64,000 bases of DNA from Streptomyces cinereus (GTDB lineage Bacteria; Pseudomonadota; Gammaproteobacteria; Pseudomonadales; Moraxellaceae), in contig BMPS01000001.1 of assembly GCA_014647715.1 (NCBI GenBank), forward strand, positions 62,324 through 126,323, given 5' to 3'. A model generated the notes under the pieces. It ran no database searches. It had not been told where the DNA came from and saw nothing but the letters and a program-made list of their open reading frames with translations. The translations under genes were made by a program, and so were the position numbers. Within the stretch, counting starts at the first letter, position 1; every line of letters starts with the position of its first letter. Of the stretch, positions 15,946-24,800 are shown piece by piece.

Positions 15946-17973
15946 TTATTCAAAATAGTGTAGCCATTTTAGCGCAACTTCATCAACGTTATCGATACTG
16001 TCGGACTTCGGCAGCCATTCACGGCTAGCGGTGACCCGAATCGCATTGGTTTGATTGATATCATATTGACTACCAATACTGAGTTTGGGCTGCCAATAGC
16101 TTTCATTATCACTATCGCCACTTAACCAAAACGGCAGTGTTAATTCTGATATCGCACGCCAATTTGGACGCAATTCTGCATTGCACCCGACATTGACGCC
16201 AAGCCCAGCACGATAACCATGATATAAGCCCTTACCAAACTGCGCTGCAAGAGTGCCCAAGCCATAGCAAATATTGGCGGGCATATCGCCTGTGTTTGGG
16301 GCAGCGCTACCGATTGCCACGCTTTTACCAAATTCACCGCTGATATTTGCGACCAAATGATCGTCTGTAGCGCTGTGGTCATCTTTGTTGCTAATGTTGC
16401 TACCCTTGATACTATCAAAGACTCGCTGTAAACCAATATTACCACCCCATGAATTGCCTTTTTTTGCACTATTAATCGGATGCAATGAACGCACATCAAA
16501 TAATCCTAGCTGCTCAAGTTGCACGCTATCTTGGTGGTCGGCGTTGTCATGGATGCTAAGACCCATGCTCAATGCCGTCAATTGTGAGCCTAAGGGATAG
16601 CCATCAAATTTATCCAACGCATCACGATACACCATGCGGTAATTTAACGTGATAGCCTGGTTACTGTCTAATTTAGGTCGTCCACTGACCCTGTCAAACG
16701 ACTGCTGATTAATCCCGATATCAAATCGACTCAAAGGATTAGCCAATTCAGGATTGTCGCGGCTAGGCAATATTTGAGGACTTGACGCTATATCTTGATG
16801 GGGATTGTTAAAAGCCTTGGGATGATTTGCCGCGTTGCGGGCATTTAATTGCGCTTGCACAACAGTCGGTGTTGAAGGACTAAAATTGGTAGAGCGAATC
16901 AAATTTTCGTGGTTTAACATGCGTACCACTTGGGCAGGGGAAACCATTGGGGAGTTATTCACTAAAAAATTTTTATCGGGAAAAATAGAATTTAGTAACA
17001 CCAAAATTTCAGAGGCGCAATTATCGGATAACAGATAATAGGGCAAGTTTTGGTCTTTGATTTCCCAAGTTCGATAGGCAAGTTGTTTAACTTGTTTATC
17101 GGTGAGATTGAGCTGATATTGCCATACATTGCGCCCATTATCTTGCAAATATTCTTTGATACCTTGCTGATAATTGGTCATGGTAAATTCGCCTGCATTG
17201 CCACCGATACTGGATTTGTAAGCAAATTTTAAAAAATGCTCACCGTCGGTGACTTTCGGCGTGAAGTTCAAATAGTATTGATTGCTAAGATCGGCATTAT
17301 CAAATCGCAAAAAACTATGGGCAAAAGCAGACGGTGGGCTATCTAAATACTCACTGGCAAAAATTAATGAGACGGATTGGGGGTTGATTTTTTGTAGCCA
17401 TGAATCGAGCGTATCACAATGTTGATTGGGTAGGCTTGAGGTATCGATGGCTAAGTTTTCAATGAGCCACTGTGTACGAGCGGGAAAGCGACATTGGACA
17501 GAGGCATTATTTTTTTCGCTTGGGTGAAATAACTGTGTGAGCATTTCATCTAGTTCTGCTTGGGGATTTTTGGCACCTTGCGCGCTGGCAAAAAATTGTT
17601 GTTGGCTCGTTTGTGGATTAAAACGATTGTTGACCCGACTCTCAAAGGGCTGTTTTGTGGTGACTGTTTCAGGATAATATAACAACCGCAGCCATGCTTT
17701 TTGCGAAGCTAAATTTTGCTCATGGGCTAATGTCAATGCCGTTTGCAGCGTTTGGGTAGTGGCAATAGACGGCAGTGTAGATAGGGCTGTATGTGACGAG
17801 AATTGCTGAGCGGGCGCATGTGATACAGGCGCTGCTAACGCATAATGTTGAGCAGATATTAGGCTCAATACAAAAACCGTTTTAGCCAACTGCTGTTGAT
17901 TAAAAGCTATTTTCTTTTGATTAAAAACACGGGTTACAGCGTGTTGATGATAGCCGTATTTGAGAGAGTTCAT
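15946..17973 (-). CDS. DUF4105 (Lnb N-terminal-like) envelope protein with probable C-terminal beta barrel
   Basis: 675-residue secreted protein. Seen: a long signal peptide with a basic region and hydrophobic core (residues 30-48, cleavage near ALAAP). The DUF4105/Lnb-like domain (about 200-340) contains H219 in SAFAHSFLRFD and C319 in LLSDNCASEIL, a His/Cys pair resembling an NlpC/P60-type thiol active site. The C-terminal third has alternating aromatic strands ending in VALKWLHYFE, where a terminal F/aromatic residue fits an outer-membrane barrel. Lnb in Gram-positive bacteria uses such a domain for lipoprotein N-acylation; whether this homologue does any acyl transfer is unknown. It stands alone, convergent with the AEC remnant. 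Confidence 0.8.
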   Translation of the reverse strand: MNSLKYGYHQHAVTRVFNQKKIAFNQQQLAKTVFVLSLISAQHYALAAPVSHAPAQQFSSHTALSTLPSIATTQTLQTALTLAHEQNLASQKAWLRLLYYPETVTTKQPFESRVNNRFNPQTSQQQFFASAQGAKNPQAELDEMLTQLFHPSEKNNASVQCRFPARTQWLIENLAIDTSSLPNQHCDTLDSWLQKINPQSVSLIFASEYLDSPPSAFAHSFLRFDNADLSNQYYLNFTPKVTDGEHFLKFAYKSSIGGNAGEFTMTNYQQGIKEYLQDNGRNVWQYQLNLTDKQVKQLAYRTWEIKDQNLPYYLLSDNCASEILVLLNSIFPDKNFLVNNSPMVSPAQVVRMLNHENLIRSTNFSPSTPTVVQAQLNARNAANHPKAFNNPHQDIASSPQILPSRDNPELANPLSRFDIGINQQSFDRVSGRPKLDSNQAITLNYRMVYRDALDKFDGYPLGSQLTALSMGLSIHDNADHQDSVQLEQLGLFDVRSLHPINSAKKGNSWGGNIGLQRVFDSIKGSNISNKDDHSATDDHLVANISGEFGKSVAIGSAAPNTGDMPANICYGLGTLAAQFGKGLYHGYRAGLGVNVGCNAELRPNWRAISELTLPFWLSGDSDNESYWQPKLSIGSQYDINQTNAIRVTASREWLPKSDSIDNVDEVALKWLHYFE

Positions 17974-18210
17974 AGCATTGCTCTATTTTATAAGGTAAAT
18001 TTTCACAACTTTTGATAAGCAAAGCATATAATATCTGTGTGCAAATTAACATTGCCCAATTTGTAATTACGCCATTGTAGGCAGCTAGCCGGCTATAAGA
18101 CGACTTGCCAAATAGATTTTATCCGCTTAATTTGCTATAATTTTTTAATTATTTAGCAAAATTTTTTTAAACTATTGTGATTTATTGAAGATTATAAGGA
18201 CAATTCAGTC

Positions 18211-18501
18211 ATGGATAAACAAGCGATTTTATCAGCGTTAACGCCTGAAATTGTTGAAAAATTTCGTCAAGCGATTTCGCTTGGCAAATGGGAAGATGGT
18301 CGAAAGTTGACGAAAGAACAGCGTCAAACTTGTATGCAAGCGGTGATGGTGTGGGAGCATGAATTTTTGGGTGTAGAAGAGCGCACTGGCTATATTCATC
18401 GACCCAAAAAAGCGGCAGAAGACTGTGATATCGGTCATGATCATCACTACCCAAATAAACCGCAGGACGAGGATGGCGAAAAACCGATTAAATTTAGTTA
18501 G
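18211..18501 (+). CDS. YeaC-like DUF1315 protein
   Basis: 96 residues, soluble, unknown function. The N-terminal half matches the YeaC/DUF1315 pattern: LTPEIVEKFRQAISLGKWEDG, then KLTKEQRQTCMQAVMVWEHEFL. The C-terminal tail has a His/Asp-rich stretch (DIGHDHHYPNK) that could bind metal, which E. coli YeaC lacks as far as I recall. AAGGA lies eleven bases before the ATG and a strong terminator follows, so it is a one-gene transcript. It is divergent from the DUF4105 gene with about 240 AT-rich bases between. Confidence 0.85.
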   Translation: MDKQAILSALTPEIVEKFRQAISLGKWEDGRKLTKEQRQTCMQAVMVWEHEFLGVEERTGYIHRPKKAAEDCDIGHDHHYPNKPQDEDGEKPIKFS

Positions 18502-18508
18502 GGGATAA

Positions 18509-18538
18509 AAAAGGCGAGTTCATTATCTCGCCTTTTTT
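18509..18538 (+). terminator. Terminator of the YeaC-like gene
   Basis: Perfect 10-bp stem AAAAGGCGAG / CTCGCCTTTT (18509-18518 and 18527-18536) followed by further T. Confidence 0.88.
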
Positions 18539-18551
18539 ACACTATTTTTTT

Positions 18552-18609
18552 AAGTACTTATTTATCAGTTACTTGAATACCAAGTACTTAAGTATAAGTA
18601 CTTGGTATT
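18552..18609. repeat. Triple AAGTACTT palindrome with 15-bp inverted repeat
   Basis: AAGTACTT occurs at 18552-18559, 18582-18589 and 18596-18603. The last two sit in a perfect 15-bp inverted repeat, AATACCAAGTACTTA (18576-18590) and TAAGTACTTGGTATT (18595-18609), separated by AGTA. No T tract follows on either strand. It lies between the YeaC terminator and the thiolase stop. Confidence 0.65.
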
Positions 18610-18619
18610 AACTACTTGA

Positions 18620-19933
18620 TTATTTTTCTAAAATGGCGACAACACCCTGTCCGCCCGCCGCACAGATAGAAATCAGCGCACGACCCGATCCTTTTTTATC
18701 CAGTAGTTTAGCGGTGCTAGCAAGAATCCGACCACCGGTTGCGGCAAACGGATGCCCTGCAGCAAGTGATGAGCCATTTACGTTGAGTTTACTGCGGTCA
18801 ATTGCGCCAAGTGGCTTATCAAGACCTAAGCGCTCTTTGCAAAAACTTTCGTCTTCCCACGCAGCAAGCGTAGACAATACCTGTGAGGCAAATGCTTCGT
18901 GAATTTCATAATAATCAAAGTCTTGCAGCGTTAATCCTGCACGTTCCAACATACGTGGCACAGCATACGCAGGTGCCATCAATAAGCCTTCTTTAACGCC
19001 TTTTTTACCGGTAAAATCAACTGCAGCAGTTTCTTGGTAGGTGAGATAAGCAAGCGGCTTTAATCCATTCGTTGCAGCCCACTCATCCGTTCCTAATAAC
19101 ACACAAGATGCGCCATCGGTCAGCGGTGTTGAGTTACCCGCGGTCATGGTTGGGTTGGCATTTTTCTTGCCAAATACAGGTTTTAACGATGCCAATTTTT
19201 CTAACGAAATATCAGGACGTAGATTATTGTCGCGTGTTAAACCCTTAAATGGCGTGATTAAATCATCAAAAAATCCCTCATCATACGCACGCGCCAAGTT
19301 TTTATGACTATTAAAGGTAAACTCATCTTGCGCTTCACGGGTGATCGCCCATTCAAGTGCGGTGATGGCTTGGTGGTCACCCATCGATAATTTGGTACGC
19401 GGTTCACCATTTTGCGGTGCATCAATCAAGTCTTTTGGATTAATGCTTAATAATGCTTGTAAGCGATCTTTATTGGTTTTGGCATTATTAAGTTTTAACA
19501 GCGCTTTACGCAGCCCATCACCGATGCCTAAAGGGGCATCAGAAGTAGTGTCGACACCGCCTGCAATCCCTGAATCAATCAGCCCCAAGGCGATTTTATT
19601 GCTCACCGCGAAAGCCGCTTGTAGTCCAGTGCCACACGCCTGTGACACATCATAAGCAGGCGTTTGCGGACTTAACGCCGTGCTTAACACACATTCACGG
19701 GTGAGATTGATATCACGGCTTAATTTAATGACCGCGCCTGCCACCACTTCACCCAAGCGTTTATCTTGTAAGTTATAGCGTTCCACCAAGCCATTAAGCG
19801 CAGCTGTCAACATTTCAGAGTTGCTGACATTGGTATATTGACCATTTGAGCGAGCGAATGGAATACGGTTGCCACCTAAAATAGCGACCTTTTTTCCAGC
19901 AGGCTGTTGAGTTGGGTGTTGAAAATTGTCCAT
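18620..19933 (-). CDS. Acetyl-CoA C-acyltransferase (thiolase, FadI-like)
   Basis: Thiolase that either cleaves 3-ketoacyl-CoA (fatty-acid degradation) or condenses two acyl-CoAs. Seen: nucleophile C100 in SQACGTGLQAAF, the HEAF block in YEIHEAFASQVL, GHPFAATGGR and the second active-site C424 in ISICAAGGQG; 437 residues, close to FadI (436) rather than FadA (about 390). The start ATG at 19933 is chosen because AAGGA lies eight bases upstream; the longer in-frame TTG version is unlikely. It is divergent from the FabG-like gene, and a MaoC hydratase follows that, which suggests a joint acyl-CoA pathway. No FadJ-like partner is in view. Confidence 0.92.
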   Translation of the reverse strand: MDNFQHPTQQPAGKKVAILGGNRIPFARSNGQYTNVSNSEMLTAALNGLVERYNLQDKRLGEVVAGAVIKLSRDINLTRECVLSTALSPQTPAYDVSQACGTGLQAAFAVSNKIALGLIDSGIAGGVDTTSDAPLGIGDGLRKALLKLNNAKTNKDRLQALLSINPKDLIDAPQNGEPRTKLSMGDHQAITALEWAITREAQDEFTFNSHKNLARAYDEGFFDDLITPFKGLTRDNNLRPDISLEKLASLKPVFGKKNANPTMTAGNSTPLTDGASCVLLGTDEWAATNGLKPLAYLTYQETAAVDFTGKKGVKEGLLMAPAYAVPRMLERAGLTLQDFDYYEIHEAFASQVLSTLAAWEDESFCKERLGLDKPLGAIDRSKLNVNGSSLAAGHPFAATGGRILASTAKLLDKKGSGRALISICAAGGQGVVAILEK

Positions 19934-20281
19934 AGAAAAGTCCTTTTGAGCAATCAATTAAAAAAATTGGCTAAGCTTAAAGCAAATAACTTTTTAAAAA
20001 TAACGAAATCTTTTAAAAATAACTAAACTTTTTAAGTTGCAGTGATGTTACCATAAAACGTAGACAAAAATATCGCCTAAAAGTATATATATAACGATAA
20101 TTTATATAAATCAATAAAACCAATAAAATTTTATTTGATATGACTGTTCAATATTGCTTGATTGGTATAGAATTTAGACAGAAAATTTTTTTAAATTAGT
20201 GTTTTACTCAGTGTTGAACTTAGTATTTAATTAAGCCTTATCTAATAGCCCAAGCAGAACTAACTATTCAAAGGAGTCCTT
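19934..20281. other. Intergenic region between divergent thiolase and FabG genes
   Basis: 348 very AT-rich bases without a gene. It has an imperfect tandem repeat of about 20 bases (19990-20031, units containing TTTTAAAAATAAC) and an extended -10-like TGGTATAGA near 20165 that could drive the FabG gene. I see no clear -35 partner or operator. Confidence 0.5.
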
Positions 20282-21664
20282 ATGTCAGACCATTATTCCG
20301 AATTTGTCCAAAATCCATTGGGACGTAAGATTGCCCAAAATTTGGGTTTACCGATGCCAATTAACCTTGAGCGTTATAAAGACGAGCAAGCACCTATTAC
20401 CGGCAGTGTCATTTTTGGGGTCAGTGAAAACGCTGTCCTGGCAAATGACATCGCCAAAGTATTGGCCAATGTGCAAGCTGATGTCTATCTAGACCTCAAT
20501 GAGTCAGCGCGTGATGCTTTAAAAAATGCTCAGATTGACGCTGAGCAGTTTGGCGCGAATCAGTATTTTAAAGTGGCTATTTTCGATGCTTCAGGTATTA
20601 ACACAACCCATGAGCTGAAACAAGTTTACAACTTCTTCCATCCGATTGCGCGTTCGATTGACCGCTCAGGTCGCGTTATCGTTATTGGCTTGCCACCTGA
20701 AAAATGCACCAGCATCGCACAGGCAGCAGCCCAGCGTGCTTTAGAAGGATTTGTCAAATCCGTCGGTAAAGAATTTAAACGCGGTATCACAAGCCAGCTT
20801 ATCTATGTAGACCCAAATGCGGCGCAAAACCTTGAATCTACGCTTCGTTTCTTTGCCTCACCGCGTTCTGCGTATGTGTCAGGACAAGTGGTGAGAGTGG
20901 GTGAAGGCAACCTAGTCACGGTTGATTGGCAAAAGCCTTTAAAAGGTAAAACACTGGTAGTGACTGGCGCGAGCCGAGGTATTGGCGAAGCCATCGCGAA
21001 AGTATTATCGCGTGATGGCGCACATGTCATCTGTGTCGATGTGGTTGCGCAGCAATCAGACTTGCAAAAAGTGGCAGGTGAGATAGGCGGTTCTACCTTA
21101 ACATTAGATATCACAGCCGACGATGCCGGTGAAAAAATAGCCGCAGCGGCAGCCAAACGTGGCGGCTTAGATGGTATTGTCCACAATGCAGGCATAACGC
21201 GTGACAAGACATTGGCAAAAATGGATGATAACATGTGGGATGCCGTCATGAACGTCAATCTCAATGCGGAAGAAAAAATTGATGATTACTTACTCAGTCA
21301 TGGTAGTTTCAATGAAAACGCGAGAATTGTATGTGTATCATCCATTAGTGGTATTGCCGGCAATTTGGGACAGACCAATTATGCCATGAGCAAAGCTGGC
21401 GTGATTGGTGCGGTACAAGCGACTGCGCCTACGTTGAAGAACGGTATTACCATCAACGCGGTAGCCCCAGGATTTATCGAAACCCAAATGACCGCTGCCA
21501 TACCTTTTGCGATTCGAGAAGCAGGTCGCAGGATGAACTCAATGAGCCAAGGCGGTTTGCCGATTGATGTGGCTGAGACCATTGCTTGGCTGGCTTGCCC
21601 TGCATCGGGCGGCGTCAATGGCAACATTGTCCGCGTCTGTGGTCAAAGTGTGTTGGGCGCTTAA
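20282..21664 (+). CDS. High-molecular-weight 3-oxoacyl-(ACP/CoA) reductase, FabG4-like
   Basis: 460-residue short-chain dehydrogenase of the two-domain type typified by mycobacterial FabG4: a flavodoxin/Rossmann-like N-terminal domain (about 1-215) without catalytic residues, and a complete SDR domain from about 216. Seen in the SDR part: TGASRGIGEAIAKVL cofactor loop, NAGITRDKTLAKMD, the catalytic Ser in VSSISGIAG, Y367 and K371 in NYAMSKAG, and APGFIETQMT. It reduces 3-oxoacyl thioesters to (R)-3-hydroxyacyl thioesters, usually with CoA substrates in this subgroup. AAAGGAGT precedes the ATG. With the downstream MaoC hydratase and the divergent thiolase it could form an elongation or (R)-specific route. 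Confidence 0.92.
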   Translation: MSDHYSEFVQNPLGRKIAQNLGLPMPINLERYKDEQAPITGSVIFGVSENAVLANDIAKVLANVQADVYLDLNESARDALKNAQIDAEQFGANQYFKVAIFDASGINTTHELKQVYNFFHPIARSIDRSGRVIVIGLPPEKCTSIAQAAAQRALEGFVKSVGKEFKRGITSQLIYVDPNAAQNLESTLRFFASPRSAYVSGQVVRVGEGNLVTVDWQKPLKGKTLVVTGASRGIGEAIAKVLSRDGAHVICVDVVAQQSDLQKVAGEIGGSTLTLDITADDAGEKIAAAAAKRGGLDGIVHNAGITRDKTLAKMDDNMWDAVMNVNLNAEEKIDDYLLSHGSFNENARIVCVSSISGIAGNLGQTNYAMSKAGVIGAVQATAPTLKNGITINAVAPGFIETQMTAAIPFAIREAGRRMNSMSQGGLPIDVAETIAWLACPASGGVNGNIVRVCGQSVLGA

Positions 21665-21680
21665 TTTTGACGAGCTGAAA

Positions 21681-21717
21681 AAATCAGTATCGAGCATGTC
21701 GCTACTGATTTTTTTTC
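21681..21717 (+). terminator. Terminator of the FabG4-like gene
   Basis: AAATCAGTA (21681-21689) pairs with TACTGATTT (21703-21711), with inner CGA / TCG, followed by T to 21717. Confidence 0.85.
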
Positions 21718-21921
21718 ATCATTTTTTCTAAGTCAAACTTAAACTAAGCTTTATGCAAAAAATCAACAATTAGATTGTGACATTCGATTATAATAAGTTA
21801 AGTTCTCAGATTTTGAGATCTGACGGTAATGAAAAGTAATGGAATATACCCCGAACACTATCTAATCAAATAGCCATTTTTTGGCTCAAGCTTAAAAAGT
21901 AAAAAAGTAAGGACAGTCTGT

Positions 21922-22818
21922 ATGTCAGACCAAAATTTTAGTCGTTTGCCAAAGCCGCACACCACCTATGCCAATATTATCAAAAGTTTTTTACCCATTG
22001 GCGACCAAGACAAATCAGCCAATGCGGTGCTGCCCAATGCTACTTATAGCGTCAATACGCTTGAAATCGACCATGATAACTTAGCCGATTACCGCAGGAT
22101 TTGTGGTTTTGAAAACAATAGCTACGTGCCGCCGACGTATTTTGCGGTGCTGTCGCAGTCGTTACAGATGAACATGATGGTCAAAGAGCCATTTCCCTTT
22201 GCCATGCTAGGCTTGATTCATGTGCAAAATACTGTTACCCAATATCGGCTAATTAAAGATAGCGCAATTTTTAAAATGGCGGTGAGCTTTGCTAACCTGC
22301 GCGACCATGATCGTGGTAAGCAATTTGATTTTGTGACTAAAGTTTTTGAAAAAGATGAGCTGGTTTGGGAAGGGACTTCGACGTATTTATCACGCCAAAA
22401 ACGTCAAAAAACGACTCAAAAATCATCGACGACGCAAGTAGAACCCAAGCCCACACTTGATGACAACGATATGCATGAATTTTGGGAAATTCCCGAAGAT
22501 ATCGGGCGTCGCTATGCGTTTATCTCTGGGGATTTTAATCTGATTCATTTGCATCCTTTATCTGCCAAGGCATTTGGTTTTCCAAAAGCCATTGCCCATG
22601 GTATGTGGACCAAAGCCAAATGTTTGGGGGCGTTGGGCGATTTGCCCGAGAGCTTTACCTGTGATGTGACGTTTAAATTGCCGATTTTTTTGCCCTCTGA
22701 GGTGGAGTTTATCGCAAAATTTGATAATCGTGACGAGCAGGTGGATTTTGGTGTGTATGATTCTACTACACCAAAAGCCAATTTGATTGGGAAAATCACC
22801 CAAGCGCAGGCTAAATAA
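21922..22818 (+). CDS. MaoC-like hot-dog dehydratase
   Basis: 298-residue probable (R)-specific enoyl-CoA/ACP hydratase. Seen: the hydratase-2 motif in the C-terminal hot-dog fold, SGDFNLIHLHPLSAKAFGF then AIAHGMW (about residues 196-223), with the D(x4)H catalytic pair. The N-terminal half looks like a second, non-catalytic hot-dog domain (double hot-dog organisation as in mycobacterial HtdX/HtdY). AAGGAC lies ten bases before the ATG. Same direction as FabG4, but a terminator and 257 bases lie between, so it may have its own promoter. The product of the FabG4 step, an (R)-3-hydroxyacyl thioester, is the natural partner of this family. Confidence 0.88.
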   Translation: MSDQNFSRLPKPHTTYANIIKSFLPIGDQDKSANAVLPNATYSVNTLEIDHDNLADYRRICGFENNSYVPPTYFAVLSQSLQMNMMVKEPFPFAMLGLIHVQNTVTQYRLIKDSAIFKMAVSFANLRDHDRGKQFDFVTKVFEKDELVWEGTSTYLSRQKRQKTTQKSSTTQVEPKPTLDDNDMHEFWEIPEDIGRRYAFISGDFNLIHLHPLSAKAFGFPKAIAHGMWTKAKCLGALGDLPESFTCDVTFKLPIFLPSEVEFIAKFDNRDEQVDFGVYDSTTPKANLIGKITQAQAK

Positions 22819-22915
22819 TAGCGACAGAAAAATTTCAATAAGGGTTCAGTGTTAAGCGGCTATTTTTTAGCAGGATGTTTTTTAGCACAGGATTTTTTAG
22901 GATGCTATTGAAGCA

Positions 22916-24271
22916 ATGAAGGATTTAATGGATTATCAAGCGCTCAATCAACACCTAGCACAACTGTTATCACAATTTGATCTTAATCAAAAGGTAGGTG
23001 GCTGCAGTCTTGTCATTTTTCATGAAGGTAAAGCGGTCACTCAATTGGCTCACGGTATCGCAAATATTGATAAAACTAACCAGCAAATTACCCCTTGGCA
23101 ACCATCCACCCTGTCGCTGAATTTTTCGACAGGCAAGGGGATACTGGTTACGTTGATTCATATTTTAGTGAGTCAAAATCTTTTAGCGTATGACAAAACT
23201 CTGGCTAGCTATTGGCCAGCGTTTGCCCAAAATGGCAAAGATAGCGTCACTTTGCGCGATATACTAACGCACGAATCGGGATTATTTAATATTGTCAGTA
23301 TTACCGAACATGCCAAAGACATGCTAGATTGGCAATTGATGCTCAGTAATGTTGAGCAAATGGCATTAAATAGTCCAACTAATACGCATAGTTCAGGTAG
23401 TGGTTCAGCTAATAAAGAATCTGACAATCAGTCAACTCAATCCAACGTGGCTTCCCATGCGGATTCTAGCGCGGCTTATAGTGCCTTGGTATCCGGCTGG
23501 GTATTAGGTGGGCTGATTGAAAAAGTAACCCAATTGCCCCTGCAGCAAGCCCTAGAATATTATTTATTGGAACCGCTTAATTTGGTCGGTCAAGCTTACT
23601 TTGGGGTACCCAAAGACAAAGTCGAGCAGGTTGCCGGTCAAATACGTGCCAAAGAGACTCAAGCCAAACCTTTACTCACTCAAGATGCCGACTCAACGCT
23701 ACAATTTTATCAATCACTGCCTTTTTACCCAGCATGGTTAACATTGTCTCAATCGGGCTCTCCTTTGACAACGCAGGCCATTAACGCGCTGTATTTTCAA
23801 CCTGCTAATATCAATATCGAAGACTATAAATCTGCGCTGGTACCCATCGGTAGCAGACAATTTAATTATTATCACCCTGTCACACTGCAGGCGAAAATTC
23901 CTGCCGCAAATGGAGTAGCCAGTGCGATAGCGTTGGCTACAATATATGCAATGCTTGCAAATCGCGGCGTTTGGCAAGGTAAAACCCTAATCAATTCTGC
24001 TGTTTTTAAGGCGCTTTCAACCATTCACAATGAGCAATTTGACAAAATCATGCCAGCGGTCATGGCATGGCGACTCGGTTATCATCGCGTGTTTAGTCTG
24101 TTCCATGATGTGTCTGATGCATTTGGACATATGGGGTATAATGGGTCAATGGCCTGGTGTGATCCCAGCCGCGCATTAGCAGTCAGCTTTGTACATAATT
24201 ATGATGTGACTATGCTGGGTGACGATCGACAATTTATCTTGAATGAAACCATATTAGATTTTTTTGCTTAA
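22916..24271 (+). CDS. Serine hydrolase of the beta-lactamase / class C esterase family
   Basis: 451-residue protein of the EstB/PBP-like esterase group, acting on ester or peptide substrates not identifiable from sequence. Seen: nucleophile motif STGK in LNFSTGKGILVTL, the typical LRDILTHESGLFNI after it, the second motif Tyr in SAAYSALVSGW, and a late GHMGYNGSMAW that corresponds to the KTG-like strand. No signal peptide is evident, so cytoplasmic. A low-complexity Ser/Asn/Gln insert (about residues 158-185) separates two helices. The start is uncertain: ATG 22916, or ATG 22928, which has AAGGA closely upstream. HIT protein follows after 69 bases. Confidence 0.85.
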   Translation: MKDLMDYQALNQHLAQLLSQFDLNQKVGGCSLVIFHEGKAVTQLAHGIANIDKTNQQITPWQPSTLSLNFSTGKGILVTLIHILVSQNLLAYDKTLASYWPAFAQNGKDSVTLRDILTHESGLFNIVSITEHAKDMLDWQLMLSNVEQMALNSPTNTHSSGSGSANKESDNQSTQSNVASHADSSAAYSALVSGWVLGGLIEKVTQLPLQQALEYYLLEPLNLVGQAYFGVPKDKVEQVAGQIRAKETQAKPLLTQDADSTLQFYQSLPFYPAWLTLSQSGSPLTTQAINALYFQPANINIEDYKSALVPIGSRQFNYYHPVTLQAKIPAANGVASAIALATIYAMLANRGVWQGKTLINSAVFKALSTIHNEQFDKIMPAVMAWRLGYHRVFSLFHDVSDAFGHMGYNGSMAWCDPSRALAVSFVHNYDVTMLGDDRQFILNETILDFFA

Positions 24272-24340
24272 CCTAATTGCTAGGGCTTATTTCTTAGCCT
24301 CGTTTTTTAGCCTTATTTAAACAAAAAAGGAATGTAATCA

Positions 24341-24760
24341 ATGCAGTATGACAATCAAAATATTTTTGCCAAAATTCTTCGTGGTGAGATTCCTAGCCAT
24401 AAAGTTTATGAAGATGACAAAACGCTTGCCTTCATGGATATCATGCCGATGGCAGAAGGGCATGTTTTAGTGATTCCAAAATGTGAAGCCGTTGAATTGT
24501 CGGATATGCCAGCAGATTACATTGCGGCAGTGTTTAGCACCGCGCAAAAAGTCATGGCAGCGCAGCGCAAGGTATTTAATCGCCAAGGTATTGTGCAGAT
24601 GCAGTTAAATAATGCGGAGGCAGGACAATCGGTATTTCATTACCACGTTCATTTGATTCCAAGCAGTATTTATCATCTTGGATTGCATGAAAATCGTCAA
24701 GGCGATCATGAGCGTCTAGCAGCGCTGGCTAATCAATTAAAATCAGCGATTGCAAATTAA
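24341..24760 (+). CDS. Histidine triad (HIT) nucleotide-binding protein, HinT-like
   Basis: 139-residue purine nucleoside phosphoramidase-type protein that hydrolyses AMP-lysine and related adenylates. Seen: the N-terminal NIFAKILRGEIPSHKVYEDD of the HIT fold and the histidine triad FHYHVHLIPS (about residues 99-108) with the nucleophilic middle His. AAAAAGGA is upstream of the ATG at 24341. The C-terminus is longer than in E. coli HinT (119 residues), closer to the HIT proteins of Pseudomonas and Acinetobacter. Likely a cytoplasmic dimer. Its stop lies 40 bases from the convergent ModA-like gene. Confidence 0.92.
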   Translation: MQYDNQNIFAKILRGEIPSHKVYEDDKTLAFMDIMPMAEGHVLVIPKCEAVELSDMPADYIAAVFSTAQKVMAAQRKVFNRQGIVQMQLNNAEAGQSVFHYHVHLIPSSIYHLGLHENRQGDHERLAALANQLKSAIAN

Positions 24761-24800
24761 TTCGCGACTTGCAAGTAGCGGATAATTAAAACCCAATCAC

